Positions 6,774 through 15,037 of a stretch of DNA of 32,076 bases are shown piece after piece. A program made the translations under genes and the position numbers. Origin of the DNA: an uncultured Bacilli bacterium (GTDB taxonomy: Bacteria; Bacillota_I; Bacilli_A; RF39; UBA660); the NCBI GenBank assembly GCA_947589105.1, contig CANQBL010000009.1, positions 1 to 32,076 of the forward strand. The letters run 5' to 3'. The notes under the pieces were generated by a model. That model did no database searches. It was not told the origin of the DNA and saw only the letters and a list, made by a program, of their open reading frames with translations. Within the stretch, counting starts at the first letter, position 1. Each line of letters begins with the position of its first letter.

Positions 6774-8288
6774 ATGAAAAAGCCTCTTGTTTTATGTATA
6801 TTAGATGGGTGCGGAATTAGAGAAGAAAAGGATGGGAATGCTTTTAAAAATGCTAATAAACCTACCTTTGATTATTTATGGAATAATTATCCTCATAGTT
6901 TATTAAAAGCTAGTGGAAATGAGGTAGGGCTTCCTTATGGTCAAATGGGAAATAGTGAAGTAGGTCACATGAACATTGGAGCAGGTAGAATAGTTTATCA
7001 ACCATTAGAAATTATAAATAAAAGTATTGAGAACAAAAGTTTTTTTCAAAACAAAGAAATATTAAAAGTTATAAAACACGTTAAAGATAATAATTCTAAA
7101 TTACATATAATGGGCTTATTAAGTGACGGAGGGGTTCATTCTCATATAAATCATTTGATGGCTTTAATTGATATGATAAAACAAAATAATGTTAGTAACA
7201 TATGCTATCATTTGTTTTTAGATGGTAGGGATGTTAATCCTAAAAGTGCTTTAACATATATTAAGATGCTGGAAAATAAGATAAATGAGATGGGATTTGG
7301 AAAAATAATAACTTTATCTGGTAGATATTATGCTATGGATCGTGATAATAATTATGATAGGGTAAAAAAAGCATATGATGCTATATGTTATGGCTGTGGA
7401 GAAAAATATAATAATGTAGTAGATTGTATTAATGAAAATTATAAAAAAAATATTACTGATGAATTTATTGTTCCTTCAATAATAAACGAAGGAAAACTTG
7501 AGGATAATGATGGAATTATAACTTTTAATTTTAGACCTGATCGTTTAAGAGAATTATTTACCGCTATAACTAATCCAAATGCAAGTAAAATAAAAATAAA
7601 AAAATTAAAAAACATTAAAACAGTAACAATGTTTCCAGTAGTAAATTCTGTTTTATGTCCAAGTGCTTTTAATCATCAAAACTTATCTGAAACGTTGGGT
7701 ATATATTTGTTTGAAAAAAATTTAAAACAACTAAGAATCGCTGAAACCGAAAAATATGCTCATGTGACTTATTTTTTTGATGGCGGTATAGAACAGAATT
7801 TGGATGGAATGGAAAAAATTTTAATACCATCTGCTAAGGTTGCAACTTATGATATGAAACCAGAAATGAGTGCTAAAGAAATAACTGATACGTTAATTAA
7901 AGAACTTAATAAGGATGTTTTTGATGTTGTAATTTTAAATTATGCAAATGGAGATATGGTTGGACATACTGGTAATTACACGGCCGCTTTAAAAGCAGTA
8001 GAGTTTTTAGATGTTTGTTTAAAAAGACTTTATGATAAAATAAAAGAAAAACAAGGAACTTTGATAATAACGGCAGACCATGGCAACTGTGATATAATGT
8101 GGGATAAAAATCATAATAAAGTAACAAGTCATACAACGTCCTTAGTTCCTTTAATAATTACAAAAAAGAACATAACGTTGAATGATGGTAAATTATCAGA
8201 TATAGCTCCTACGATGATAGAATTATTAGGCCTTTTAAAGCCAAAAGAAATGACCGGGCATAGTTTGATTAAGAAGAAAAATAAATAG
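6774..8288 (+). CDS. gpmI: 2,3-bisphosphoglycerate-independent phosphoglycerate mutase
   Basis: The enzyme interconverts 3- and 2-phosphoglycerate in glycolysis, in the cytoplasm. At 504 aa it is close to the usual length of about 510. Diagnostic features are Asp11 in LDGCG, catalytic Ser61 in MGNSEVGHMNIGAG, DGRDVNPKS, RYYAMDRDNNYDRV, NYANGDMVGHTG and ADHGNCDIMWD, which together supply the two-Mn site and substrate contacts. The start is the ATG at 6774, 9 nt after AAGGAG; upstream ATGs would overlap the ribosome site or the promoter. No strong terminator follows immediately, so the hairpins near 8386-8448 may also serve as its 3' end. Confidence 0.96.
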   Translation: MKKPLVLCILDGCGIREEKDGNAFKNANKPTFDYLWNNYPHSLLKASGNEVGLPYGQMGNSEVGHMNIGAGRIVYQPLEIINKSIENKSFFQNKEILKVIKHVKDNNSKLHIMGLLSDGGVHSHINHLMALIDMIKQNNVSNICYHLFLDGRDVNPKSALTYIKMLENKINEMGFGKIITLSGRYYAMDRDNNYDRVKKAYDAICYGCGEKYNNVVDCINENYKKNITDEFIVPSIINEGKLEDNDGIITFNFRPDRLRELFTAITNPNASKIKIKKLKNIKTVTMFPVVNSVLCPSAFNHQNLSETLGIYLFEKNLKQLRIAETEKYAHVTYFFDGGIEQNLDGMEKILIPSAKVATYDMKPEMSAKEITDTLIKELNKDVFDVVILNYANGDMVGHTGNYTAALKAVEFLDVCLKRLYDKIKEKQGTLIITADHGNCDIMWDKNHNKVTSHTTSLVPLIITKKNITLNDGKLSDIAPTMIELLGLLKPKEMTGHSLIKKKNK

Positions 8289-8351
8289 AACTATAAAAAA
8301 TATTTAATATGTAAAATTTTGTAAAAAAAGTTGTAAAAAATAAAAAAACTA

Positions 8352-8379
8352 TTGCTTTTTCTTAAAAATATAGTATCAT
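8352..8379 (+). promoter_or_regulatory. Promoter for the candidate small RNA
   Basis: TTGCTT (8352-8357), 16 nt and TATCAT (8374-8379) predict a start near 8386, just ahead of two hairpins. The -10 is imperfect. Confidence 0.45.
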
Positions 8380-8385
8380 TAAAAG

Positions 8386-8448
8386 TGGAAGTACAAGTAT
8401 TTACTTCCCTTATTGTTAAGGTCGTGCGTACCCACTCACGACTTTTTT
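8386..8448 (+). ncRNA. Candidate small RNA with two hairpins and a T-run terminator
   Basis: No protein is encoded here. GGAAGTA (8387-8393) pairs with TACTTCC (8402-8408). GTCGTG (8421-8426) pairs with CACGAC (8437-8442) around the loop CGTACCCACT, and six T residues follow. This gives a transcript of about 63 nt, preceded by promoter-like boxes. Single-stranded C-rich stretches (CTTCCCTT, TACCCAC) could pair with Shine-Dalgarno sequences, as in several Firmicutes regulatory RNAs. It matches no RNA family I can name. It might instead be the 3' end of the gpmI message. Confidence 0.5.
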
Positions 8449-8471
8449 ATTTATAATGAGTTATAAGAAAA

Positions 8472-8501
8472 AGAAGATTATAGGTAATCTTTATTTTTTT
8501 T
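8472..8501 (+). terminator. Second terminator between the small RNA and hsp20
   Basis: AAGATTA-TAGG-TAATCTT is a 7-bp stem with a 4-nt loop followed by an interrupted T run. It would insulate hsp20 from upstream transcription. Confidence 0.6.
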
Positions 8502-8547
8502 GAATAAAAAGAAAATATTTACATAAAATAAAATAGAATTAAAAAAA

Positions 8548-8574
8548 TTAGCACTCTATATTGACAAGTGCTAA
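8548..8574 (+). promoter_or_regulatory. CIRCE operator (HrcA binding site)
   Basis: TTAGCACTC, 9 nt and AAGTGCTAA match the CIRCE consensus TTAGCACTC-N9-GAGTGCTAA with one change. It covers the -35 box of the hsp20 promoter, so HrcA binding would block transcription until heat or protein stress. Confidence 0.93.
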
Positions 8575-8589
8575 AAATAGTGGTATAAC
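8561..8589 (+). promoter_or_regulatory. hsp20 promoter inside/after CIRCE
   Basis: TTGACA (8561-8566), 17 nt and TATAAC (8584-8589) form a strong sigma-A promoter. The -35 box lies within the operator. Confidence 0.85.
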
Positions 8590-8613
8590 TTTATTGAAAG
8601 GAAGATGAGAAAT

Positions 8614-9006
8614 ATGAGTTTAATACCAAGAAACTATTTCGGCGATATTTTTGATGACTTTATGCCTATGCCAAAAGAGGAAAAAATGAAATGTGATATC
8701 TACGAAAAGGATGGAGATTATCATATTGAAATGGATGTTCCGGGATTTAACAAGAATGAAATAAAAATAGAAGCAAATAAGGATTACCTAACGATAACCG
8801 CTGAAAAATCTAATGAAAAAAGTGAAGATGATGAAGCTAAAAATTATATTCATCGCGAAAGAACATATGGTAAATATCAAAGGTCATTTTATTTGCAAGA
8901 CTTAGATTCTGAAAAAATAGATGCTGAATTTAATAATGGTGTATTAAAAATTATTGTTCCTAAGAAAGAAGAACAAGAAAATAAAAAATATATTGAAATA
9001 AAATAA
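8614..9006 (+). CDS. Small heat-shock protein, Hsp20/alpha-crystallin family
   Basis: This is an ATP-independent holdase chaperone of 130 aa, the usual size. The N-terminus MSLIPRNYFGDIFDDF is typical of Firmicutes Hsp20. The alpha-crystallin domain runs from CDIYEKDGDYHIEMDVPGF to GVLKIIVPK, the conserved C-terminal signature, and ends KKYIEIK with an I-x-I-like tail. The start is ATG 8614, 9 nt after AAAGGAAG; an ATG three codons upstream overlaps the ribosome site. Control by HrcA is seen directly from CIRCE over the promoter. The gene is a single transcription unit closed by a terminator. Confidence 0.95.
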   Translation: MSLIPRNYFGDIFDDFMPMPKEEKMKCDIYEKDGDYHIEMDVPGFNKNEIKIEANKDYLTITAEKSNEKSEDDEAKNYIHRERTYGKYQRSFYLQDLDSEKIDAEFNNGVLKIIVPKKEEQENKKYIEIK

Positions 9007-9008
9007 AT

Positions 9009-9032
9009 AAAAAACGGTTTAACCGTTTTTTT
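9009..9032 (+). terminator. Terminator of hsp20
   Basis: AAAACGGTT and AACCGTTTT form a compact stem followed by T residues, directly after the stop codon. Confidence 0.85.
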
Positions 9033-9221
9033 GTTTTATTATTTTATTTATATTAGAATATAAGATCATATAGTATTACATAGTAAAAACATAAATAGAA
9101 AAATTGTGATTTTGATTGGAAAAGAATTAATAGTTTAAAATCTTTATATTGAAGGAAAAATTCGTAATTATATATTAAAATAAAATATAGAATATAATTT
9201 AAACAAAGTTATAAAAAAAAT

Positions 9222-9254
9222 ATAAAAGGAACGTTATCCTCTTTTATTTTTTTA
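9222..9254 (+). terminator. Possible orphan terminator before the phosphoketolase gene
   Basis: ATAAAAGGA and TCCTCTTTTAT pair with a two-base bulge, followed by seven T residues. No gene precedes it, since hsp20 has its own terminator, and I see no ORF in 9033-9221. It may end a small transcript or insulate the next promoter. Confidence 0.4.
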
Positions 9255-9262
9255 AATTGTTA

Positions 9263-9271
9263 TGATATAAT
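9263..9271 (+). promoter_or_regulatory. Extended -10 element (TGATATAAT) for phosphoketolase
   Basis: TG-A-TATAAT lies 30 nt before the start codon. A convincing -35 box is absent. Confidence 0.5.
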
Positions 9272-9301
9272 TATTTATAAGATAGAAAAAGGGGATAAGT
9301 T

Positions 9302-11611
9302 ATGACGGAGTTAGAAATACTAGATGGTTATTTTAGAGCAGCTAATTATTTATCTGTAGGGCAACTTTATTTACGGGATAATCCGTTATTAAAAAGGCCA
9401 CTAAAAAAAGAAGATATTAAAAAGAAAATAGTTGGGCACTGGGGAACCGTTCCAGGACAAAATTTTATATATACGCATCTAAATAGGGTAATTAATAAGT
9501 ATGATTTAGATATGATTTTTATATCTGGTCCGGGTCATGGTGGTAACTTTATGATTTCTAATACGTATTTAGAAGGAAGTTACACTGAAAAATATCCAAA
9601 TATAACTCAAGATGAGGCGGGACTAAAAAAATTATTTAAACAGTTTTCTTTTCCAGGCGGAGTGCCTTCTCATGTTGCTCCGGAAACTCCAGGTTCAATC
9701 CACGAAGGAGGAGAATTAGGCTATAGTCTTTCGCATGCTTTTGGAGCAGTTCTTGATAATCCTAATTTAATTGCAGCCTGTGTAGTAGGAGATGGCGAAG
9801 CGGAAACTGGACCACTTGCAACCAGCTGGCATGGAATTAAGTTTTTAAATAAAAAAACCGATGGGGTAGTTTTACCAATATTACATTTAAATGGTTATAA
9901 GATAAGTAACCCAACCATTTTTTCTAGAATGACTAATGAAGAATTGGCAAGCTTTTTCTACGGACTTGGTTATAAGCCTTATTTAGTAGAGGGTTCCGAT
10001 GAGATTTTAATGCATAAAAAAATGATGGTTACCATGGATTGTGTTATTGAAGATATTAAAAGCATAAAACAATCACTTGAAGAAAAGAAAGTATACTGGC
10101 CTATGATAATTCTTAAAACTCCTAAAGGTTGGACTGGGCCTAAATTAGTTGATGGAAATAATATTGAAGGCTCATTTAGATCACATCAAGTACCTATTAC
10201 TATGGAAAAAGAAGATCATTTAAAATTATTGGAAGATTGGCTTAGAAGCTATAGACCAGAAGAGTTATTTGATAATGATGGCAAGTTAATAGAAGAATTA
10301 AAATCAATTTGTCCTAAAGGTAAAAAACGAATGGGATCAAGTTTATATACTAATGGAGGTTATTTAAGAAAAGATCTTATAATTCCAGATTTTACCAATT
10401 ATGGAGTTGAGGTTGGAACCCCAGGTTGCGTTAAAAAACAAGATATGCTTGTTTTAAGTAGTTTTGTAAGAGATATATTTAAACTAAATGAAGAAAATAA
10501 AAACTTTAGAATATTTGGACCTGATGAAACAATGTCAAATCGGTTATATGATGTGTTTGAAGTTACCAAAAGAGATTGGCAGCTAGATATAAAAGAAAAT
10601 GATGAATACCTTTCTAAAGATGGAAGAATAATGGATTCAATGCTTTCTGAACATATGTGTGAAGGAATGCTTGAAGGTTATTTATTAACAGGCAGACATG
10701 GTTTTTTTGCTAGCTATGAAGCTTTTATTAGAATCGTTGATTCAATGGCAGCTCAACATGCAAAATGGCTTAAGGTATGTAATGAAATTTCTTGGAGAAA
10801 ACCTATTTCCTCTCTTAATTTTCTTTTAGCATCAAACGTATGGCAACAAGATCATAATGGTTTTACCCATCAGGATCCAGGATTTTTGGACCATATAGCC
10901 AATAAGAAAGTTGATGTTGTAAGAATGTATTTACCTCCTGATGCTAATTGTCTTCTTTCTTGTATGGACCATTGTTTAAAAAGCAAAAATTATGTCAATG
11001 TAATTATCGCTTCAAAACATCCTTCTTATCAGTGGCTTAACATAGAAGAAGCTACTAAACATTGTTCTGATGGTATTGGTATATGGGATTTTGTAGCTAA
11101 CGATGATAATCCTGATATAATAATGGCCGCAGCGGGTGATACACCAACGCTTGAGGCAATTGCAGCAACTAAATTATTAAAAGAATTTTTACCTAGTTTA
11201 AAAATAAGATTTATAAACGTAGTTGATTTAATGAAACTTGATTCTGGTTCAAAGCATCCACATGCTTTAAGTGATGATGAGTACGATAAATTATTTACCA
11301 TAAATAAACCAATTATTTTTGCATATCATGGGTATCCAACTCTTATTCATGAACTAACGTATTTTAGACATAATCATAACATTAACGTACATGGTTATAT
11401 TGAAGAAGGAACTATAACTACTCCTTTTGACATGAGGGTAAAAAATAAAATTGACCGTTTTAATTTAGTAATTGATGCAGTTAATAATTTAAATTTAGGT
11501 CAAGATGGTAAGCGAATAATAGACGTAATGGAAGATAAATTAAAACAACATTCAAGATATATAGTTGAAGAAGGCGAAGACCTAGAGGAAATAAAAAATT
11601 GGAAATTTTAA
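9302..11611 (+). CDS. xfp: Xylulose-5-phosphate/fructose-6-phosphate phosphoketolase
   Basis: This thiamine-diphosphate enzyme cleaves xylulose-5-P (and often fructose-6-P) with phosphate to acetyl-phosphate plus a sugar phosphate, the key step of heterofermentation. At 769 aa it is slightly shorter than the common 790-825. Recognisable segments are [18 protein letters not shown] (45-62), SGPGHGGN (75-82), the ThDP-binding [16 protein letters not shown] (163-178), [17 protein letters not shown] and [13 protein letters not shown]. Start supported by AAAAAGGGG. It probably shares a transcript with the lipoprotein gene 20 nt downstream, ending at the terminator at 12058-12088. Acetyl-phosphate would yield ATP through acetate kinase, not in the window. 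Confidence 0.97.
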   Translation: MTELEILDGYFRAANYLSVGQLYLRDNPLLKRPLKKEDIKKKIVGHWGTVPGQNFIYTHLNRVINKYDLDMIFISGPGHGGNFMISNTYLEGSYTEKYPNITQDEAGLKKLFKQFSFPGGVPSHVAPETPGSIHEGGELGYSLSHAFGAVLDNPNLIAACVVGDGEAETGPLATSWHGIKFLNKKTDGVVLPILHLNGYKISNPTIFSRMTNEELASFFYGLGYKPYLVEGSDEILMHKKMMVTMDCVIEDIKSIKQSLEEKKVYWPMIILKTPKGWTGPKLVDGNNIEGSFRSHQVPITMEKEDHLKLLEDWLRSYRPEELFDNDGKLIEELKSICPKGKKRMGSSLYTNGGYLRKDLIIPDFTNYGVEVGTPGCVKKQDMLVLSSFVRDIFKLNEENKNFRIFGPDETMSNRLYDVFEVTKRDWQLDIKENDEYLSKDGRIMDSMLSEHMCEGMLEGYLLTGRHGFFASYEAFIRIVDSMAAQHAKWLKVCNEISWRKPISSLNFLLASNVWQQDHNGFTHQDPGFLDHIANKKVDVVRMYLPPDANCLLSCMDHCLKSKNYVNVIIASKHPSYQWLNIEEATKHCSDGIGIWDFVANDDNPDIIMAAAGDTPTLEAIAATKLLKEFLPSLKIRFINVVDLMKLDSGSKHPHALSDDEYDKLFTINKPIIFAYHGYPTLIHELTYFRHNHNINVHGYIEEGTITTPFDMRVKNKIDRFNLVIDAVNNLNLGQDGKRIIDVMEDKLKQHSRYIVEEGEDLEEIKNWKF

Positions 11612-11631
11612 GGGAAAAGAAGGTGCTTAAT

Positions 11632-12075
11632 ATGAAAAATATTAAAAAAACTATTATGAGAATTGGTTTAATAATGCTAGTAGTTGTGTTATCAGGATGT
11701 ACAAGAAAGCAAACACTTACGTGTACAATGGATAAAAATCAATCAGGAATCGATATGGTTACTAAGATTGAAACAATTTTTAAAGATGATGAAATTGTAA
11801 ATCTTAATTTATATGTTGATGCAAAGTTAGATGAGTCACTTTCTAATTATGTGACAATTTTTGAAAGCATGTTAAAGTCTCGATACGAAAAATATAAAAA
11901 AGAAGGTACCGTTGTTGATGTTACAAAAAATGGTAATACTGTAAAAGCTAATTTATCATTTGATTTAAACAAAATGAAAAAAGAGGATAAAAAACAATTA
12001 GATATTATTGATACTAAAAGTAATAAAGATTCTACTCAAAAACAGTTAGAAAAACAGGGATATACTTGTAAATAG
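11632..12075 (+). CDS. Small lipoprotein of unknown function
   Basis: The predicted 147-aa precursor has a Lys-rich N-terminus, a hydrophobic stretch and the lipobox VVLSGC, so it should be lipidated and held on the outer face of the membrane. The mature part begins TRKQTLTCTMDKNQSG and is charged, with a second Cys and a C-terminal YTCK that might pair. The fold recalls small YehR/DUF1307-type lipoproteins, but I am not sure. The start is ATG 11632 behind AGAAGGTG; the longer frame would overlap the end of the phosphoketolase gene. No functional link to phosphoketolase is evident apart from likely cotranscription. Confidence 0.8.
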   Translation: MKNIKKTIMRIGLIMLVVVLSGCTRKQTLTCTMDKNQSGIDMVTKIETIFKDDEIVNLNLYVDAKLDESLSNYVTIFESMLKSRYEKYKKEGTVVDVTKNGNTVKANLSFDLNKMKKEDKKQLDIIDTKSNKDSTQKQLEKQGYTCK

Positions 12076-12088
12076 TATATCCTTTTTT
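12058..12088 (+). terminator. Terminator overlapping the lipoprotein stop codon
   Basis: GGATATAC (12058-12065) and GTATATCC (12075-12082) pair perfectly over 8 bp, and six T residues follow. The upstream arm encodes the last residues of the lipoprotein. Confidence 0.85.
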
Positions 12089-12135
12089 AAACACTAAAAT
12101 GGTTTTAAGTCATACAATATTGTGGAGGCTTTACA

Positions 12136-13053
12136 ATGGGAAAATATACTTATGGTAAGGACACTTATGTGTATGACAATAATTTAGGAGAAAAAATTTC
12201 TTTATATACCCCAATAGCTCCACCGCAACATCAAAATGGTGTGGTAGGAATTGAATCAATAATGTCACCAAGACCTATTTATGATGATCCTTGCTATAAA
12301 GCAAGTGGAAAATTAAAGGATAAAGTAATAATACTAACAGGTGGTGATTCGGGTCTTGGAAGGGCAGCGGCAGTTGCTTTTGCCAAAGAAGGTGCTAATT
12401 TAGTTATCCCTTATTTTAACGAACATGAAGACGCTTTAGAAACTAAAAAGGTAGTAGAAGGCTACGGCGCTAAATGTCTGTTATTAAGTGGTGATTTAAG
12501 TAAGAAGGAATTTTGCAAGGAAGTAGTTAGAAAAACGCTAGATAAATATGGTAAAATAGACGTCCTTGTTAATAACGCTGGAGTTCAGTATCAAGCTGAT
12601 AAGTTAGAAGATATTACGGATGAACAGTTCGATTGGACGATGAAGGTAAACGTATATGGGATGTTTTACTTAACCCGTGAGTGTTTGCCTTATCTTCATT
12701 CTGGTAGCTCAATAATTAACTTAACTTCTATTACCACTTTTAAAGGAGAACCACAACTAATTGATTACGTAACAACTAAGGGTGCAATAGTAGGTTTTAC
12801 TAGGTCTTTAGCAAGAAACTTAGCGTTAAAAAACATAAGGGTAAATGCGATAGCACCAGGATTTTTTTGGACACCCCTTCAACCTAACTGCTGGGTAAAA
12901 GATAAAATACCAACTCTAGGAGCAGACGCGGCGGTAGGACACGGTGCCATGCCTTATGAGCTTGCGGCAACGTACGTATTTTTAGCAAGTGATGATTCAT
13001 CATATATGACCGGACAAATAATGCACGTTAACGGCGGAGAAGTAATGGGCTAA
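12136..13053 (+). CDS. Short-chain dehydrogenase/reductase, YdaD/YhdF-like general-stress type
   Basis: This is an NAD(P)-dependent oxidoreductase of 305 aa. The Rossmann motif TGGDSGLG is at 68-75, NNAG at 146-149, catalytic Ser198 in INLTSIT, and Tyr211/Lys215 in DYVTTKGA, so the active site is complete. An extra N-terminal segment of about 60 residues, with a proline-rich stretch (TPIAPPQHQNG), precedes the fold; this is characteristic of the YdaD/YhxC/YhxD group of SDRs that are often stress-induced in Bacillus. The substrate is unknown. GTGGAGG supports the start. It is a single gene flanked by terminators. Confidence 0.92.
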   Translation: MGKYTYGKDTYVYDNNLGEKISLYTPIAPPQHQNGVVGIESIMSPRPIYDDPCYKASGKLKDKVIILTGGDSGLGRAAAVAFAKEGANLVIPYFNEHEDALETKKVVEGYGAKCLLLSGDLSKKEFCKEVVRKTLDKYGKIDVLVNNAGVQYQADKLEDITDEQFDWTMKVNVYGMFYLTRECLPYLHSGSSIINLTSITTFKGEPQLIDYVTTKGAIVGFTRSLARNLALKNIRVNAIAPGFFWTPLQPNCWVKDKIPTLGADAAVGHGAMPYELAATYVFLASDDSSYMTGQIMHVNGGEVMG

Positions 13054-13054
13054 T

Positions 13055-13083
13055 AAAAGATCGTTTTTTTAAACGGTCTTTTA
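13055..13083 (+). terminator. Terminator of the SDR gene
   Basis: AAAAGATCGTTT and AAACGGTCTTTT pair with one wobble around a T-rich loop directly after the stop codon. Confidence 0.8.
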
Positions 13084-13090
13084 TTGTTTA

Positions 13091-13099
13091 TGTTATAAT
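13091..13099 (+). promoter_or_regulatory. Extended -10 element TGTTATAAT
   Basis: It lies 25 nt before the second SDR gene and just after the previous terminator. No -35 box is evident. Confidence 0.6.
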
Positions 13100-13123
13100 A
13101 TTTTTTAGAAAGGAAAGAATTTT

Positions 13124-13834
13124 ATGAGTAAAACAGTATTAGTAACAGGAGCATCAAGGGGAATAGGAAGAGCAACCATAATAGAGTTTGCAAAAAATGG
13201 TTATAACGTTGTTATAAATTATTTGTCAAGTAAAAAAGATGCTATAAACTTAAAAAATACTGTGGAAAATTTGTATGATGTAAATGCGTTAGCTATAAAA
13301 GCTGATATTACCAAACAAGATGAAGTAAAAAATATGTTTAAAGAAATAATAAATAAGTTTGGTAAAATAAATGTTCTTATAAACAATGCTGCATATGAAA
13401 ACGATAATAGTTATTTAGAAAAAACAAAAAAGGAGTTTATGAGGGTTTTAGAAGTTAATGTATGGGGAACTTTTTATGTTACAAAATGTTTTTCTAAATA
13501 TATGGATGATGGAATTGTTATAAATATTTCTTCATTAGATGCAACTGAAACTTATAATCCATTAAGTATGGATTATTGTGCTTCTAAAGCAGCGGTAAAT
13601 TCTCTTTGCCAAACATTTTCTTTAGCATGCCCAAATATAAAATATGTTTCGTTAATGCTTCCTTGGGTTAATACGGAAGATGTTAAGCAAATGTTTCCAG
13701 AATATTTAAAAAACGAATTAAAACGCACAGGACAAGAAAGGTTATTAGAACCAGAAGAAGTTGCTAGTAAAATATATAAATTTGTAAATGATAAAAAGGT
13801 AATAAGTGGTAGCATAATTAAATATGATTTCTAA
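13124..13834 (+). CDS. FabG-like short-chain dehydrogenase/reductase
   Basis: The protein is a classical SDR of 236 aa. The NAD(P) motif TGASRGIG is at 8-15, INNAA at 86-90 in place of NNAG, Ser136/137 in INISSLDA, and Tyr151/Lys155 in DYCASKAA. FabG reduces 3-oxoacyl-ACP, but many paralogues act on other carbonyls, and there are no fatty acid genes around it, so the substrate is open. Ribosome site AGAAAGGAAAG. It probably forms an operon with the unrecognised gene 18 nt downstream. Confidence 0.88.
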   Translation: MSKTVLVTGASRGIGRATIIEFAKNGYNVVINYLSSKKDAINLKNTVENLYDVNALAIKADITKQDEVKNMFKEIINKFGKINVLINNAAYENDNSYLEKTKKEFMRVLEVNVWGTFYVTKCFSKYMDDGIVINISSLDATETYNPLSMDYCASKAAVNSLCQTFSLACPNIKYVSLMLPWVNTEDVKQMFPEYLKNELKRTGQERLLEPEEVASKIYKFVNDKKVISGSIIKYDF

Positions 13835-13852
13835 TTATATAGGAGGTAGAAT

Positions 13853-14524
13853 ATGAATAAAAAATATGATATAAATTGTTTGCCAGACTTTTTTTCTGTA
13901 ATAGATAAAAAACAAATAGATTACGCTTTTAGTGGTATGGAAAATAAAAAGTGTTTTGTATTTTTTGATAATGGATTTACTTCAACATACGTTGAAACAA
14001 ACAAAAAGTATATATGGGATGGATTTTTGCTTTTTGTTGATAAAAATATTGATATAGAAGATATCAAAAAAGGTATAAATTTGCATGATGCACGAATAAT
14101 GGCATTACAAAGAACAAGTTATTTTGATAAAGCTAATACAAGTAATGTAAAAGAATATATTTTAAAACAACTTCAAGATAATAATATAAAATATTTTATT
14201 ATGCCAGATAAAAATGAAGTTTCTGGTTATCCTTCAAAAGGTGATATGTGGTCAACTAGGGATGAGACGGTATTAAATGATGCTATTGATTGCATACAAT
14301 ATGGCACTGCCACCTTTTATCCTCTTTCTGAATTTAATTTCAAAATTGAATTTTCTGAAACAAAAATACCAAATTTTGATTACGTACATAAAGGGAGCAT
14401 TGTATTAGAAAATGAGAAACAAGCTATTTTAATAGAAATATTAGATAATAATGTATTATCAGATTATATTAATAGTTTTTCCTCTCGTAGTGTTAGTGTA
14501 GAAAATCTTAGATATAAGAAGTAG
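13853..14524 (+). CDS. Unrecognised 223-aa cytoplasmic protein
   Basis: I do not recognise a family. The protein has no signal peptide or membrane span. It is rich in aromatic and acidic residues, and its hallmark segments are FFDNGFTSTYVETNKKYIWD, HDARIMALQRTSYFD, SGYPSKGDMWSTRDETVLND and YGTATFYPLSEFNFKIEF. It starts behind a strong AGGAGGT 18 nt after the SDR stop, so the two are probably cotranscribed; that pairing is the only hint to its role. The sequence after it lacks a clear terminator. Confidence 0.75.
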   Translation: MNKKYDINCLPDFFSVIDKKQIDYAFSGMENKKCFVFFDNGFTSTYVETNKKYIWDGFLLFVDKNIDIEDIKKGINLHDARIMALQRTSYFDKANTSNVKEYILKQLQDNNIKYFIMPDKNEVSGYPSKGDMWSTRDETVLNDAIDCIQYGTATFYPLSEFNFKIEFSETKIPNFDYVHKGSIVLENEKQAILIEILDNNVLSDYINSFSSRSVSVENLRYKK

Positions 14525-14568
14525 ATTTAAAATATATTCTTGCGCACTAAATAGTAAAATCTAATATA

Positions 14569-14585
14569 CGTCGAAATATGTCGAA
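14569..14585 (+). promoter_or_regulatory. Tandem Spo0A-box-like sites
   Basis: CGTCGAA (14569-14575) and TGTCGAA (14579-14585) lie 10 bp apart, i.e. on the same helix face. TGTCGAA is the consensus 0A box of the sporulation regulator Spo0A. They are 80-95 bp before the Bro-N-like gene. Whether this organism has Spo0A is not shown in the window. Confidence 0.4.
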
Positions 14586-14633
14586 TAAAAAATGTAAAAA
14601 AAGGGTTTTCATTCAAACAAATGTATTGTAGTA

Positions 14634-14639
14634 TATAAT
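14634..14639 (+). promoter_or_regulatory. -10 box before the Bro-N-like gene
   Basis: TATAAT lies 23 nt before the ATG at 14663. The -35 is poor (ATTCAA at 17 nt), which would fit activator dependence but does not prove it. Confidence 0.4.
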
Positions 14640-14662
14640 TGTTAAACGGCAAGGAGGCTACT

Positions 14663-14974
14663 ATGAAAGAAGAAAAATTAAAAACCATAACAAAATTATT
14701 TGAAGGTAATGAAATAAGAAGCATTTGGGATAGTAAAAAGGAAGATTACTATTTTAGTGTTGTTGATGTAATAAGTGTGTTAACAGAAAGTAAAATACCA
14801 AAAAGATATTGGACTGATTTAAAAAGAAAGCTAATTGAAGAAGGCAGCCAGTTGTACGAAAAAATCGTACAACTGAAATTAAAATCTTTGAAGGACGGAA
14901 AATATTATTTGACTGATGTGCTTGCAACAGAAGGTATATTTAGACTTATAGAATCTGTTCCTAAAACCATTTAA
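14663..14974 (+). CDS. Truncated Bro-N (phage antirepressor-like) protein
   Basis: The 103-aa product has the N-terminal Bro-N-type fold seen in phage antirepressor-like proteins: IRSIWDSKKEDYYFSVVDVI, then TESKIPKRYWTDLKRKL and TDVLATEGIFRLIESVP. Full-length relatives known to me continue after ESVPSPKAEPFK for 150 residues or more; here the frame ends with VPKTI and a TAA. The 30 bp that follow do not encode the missing part in any frame. It is therefore a shortened remnant or a stand-alone domain. The start (ATG 14663) follows AAGGAGG; an ATG eight codons upstream overlaps the -10 box. Confidence 0.75.
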   Translation: MKEEKLKTITKLFEGNEIRSIWDSKKEDYYFSVVDVISVLTESKIPKRYWTDLKRKLIEEGSQLYEKIVQLKLKSLKDGKYYLTDVLATEGIFRLIESVPKTI

Positions 14975-15037
14975 GTATAAAATAACATTTTAGTTTTTGT
15001 AAATATGATTGTAAAATTAGAAAAGGAGATTAAAACA

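Noticed and set aside
8386-8448. Assignment to 6S RNA, tmRNA or SRP RNA
   Set aside because: Far too short and lacking their conserved structures.
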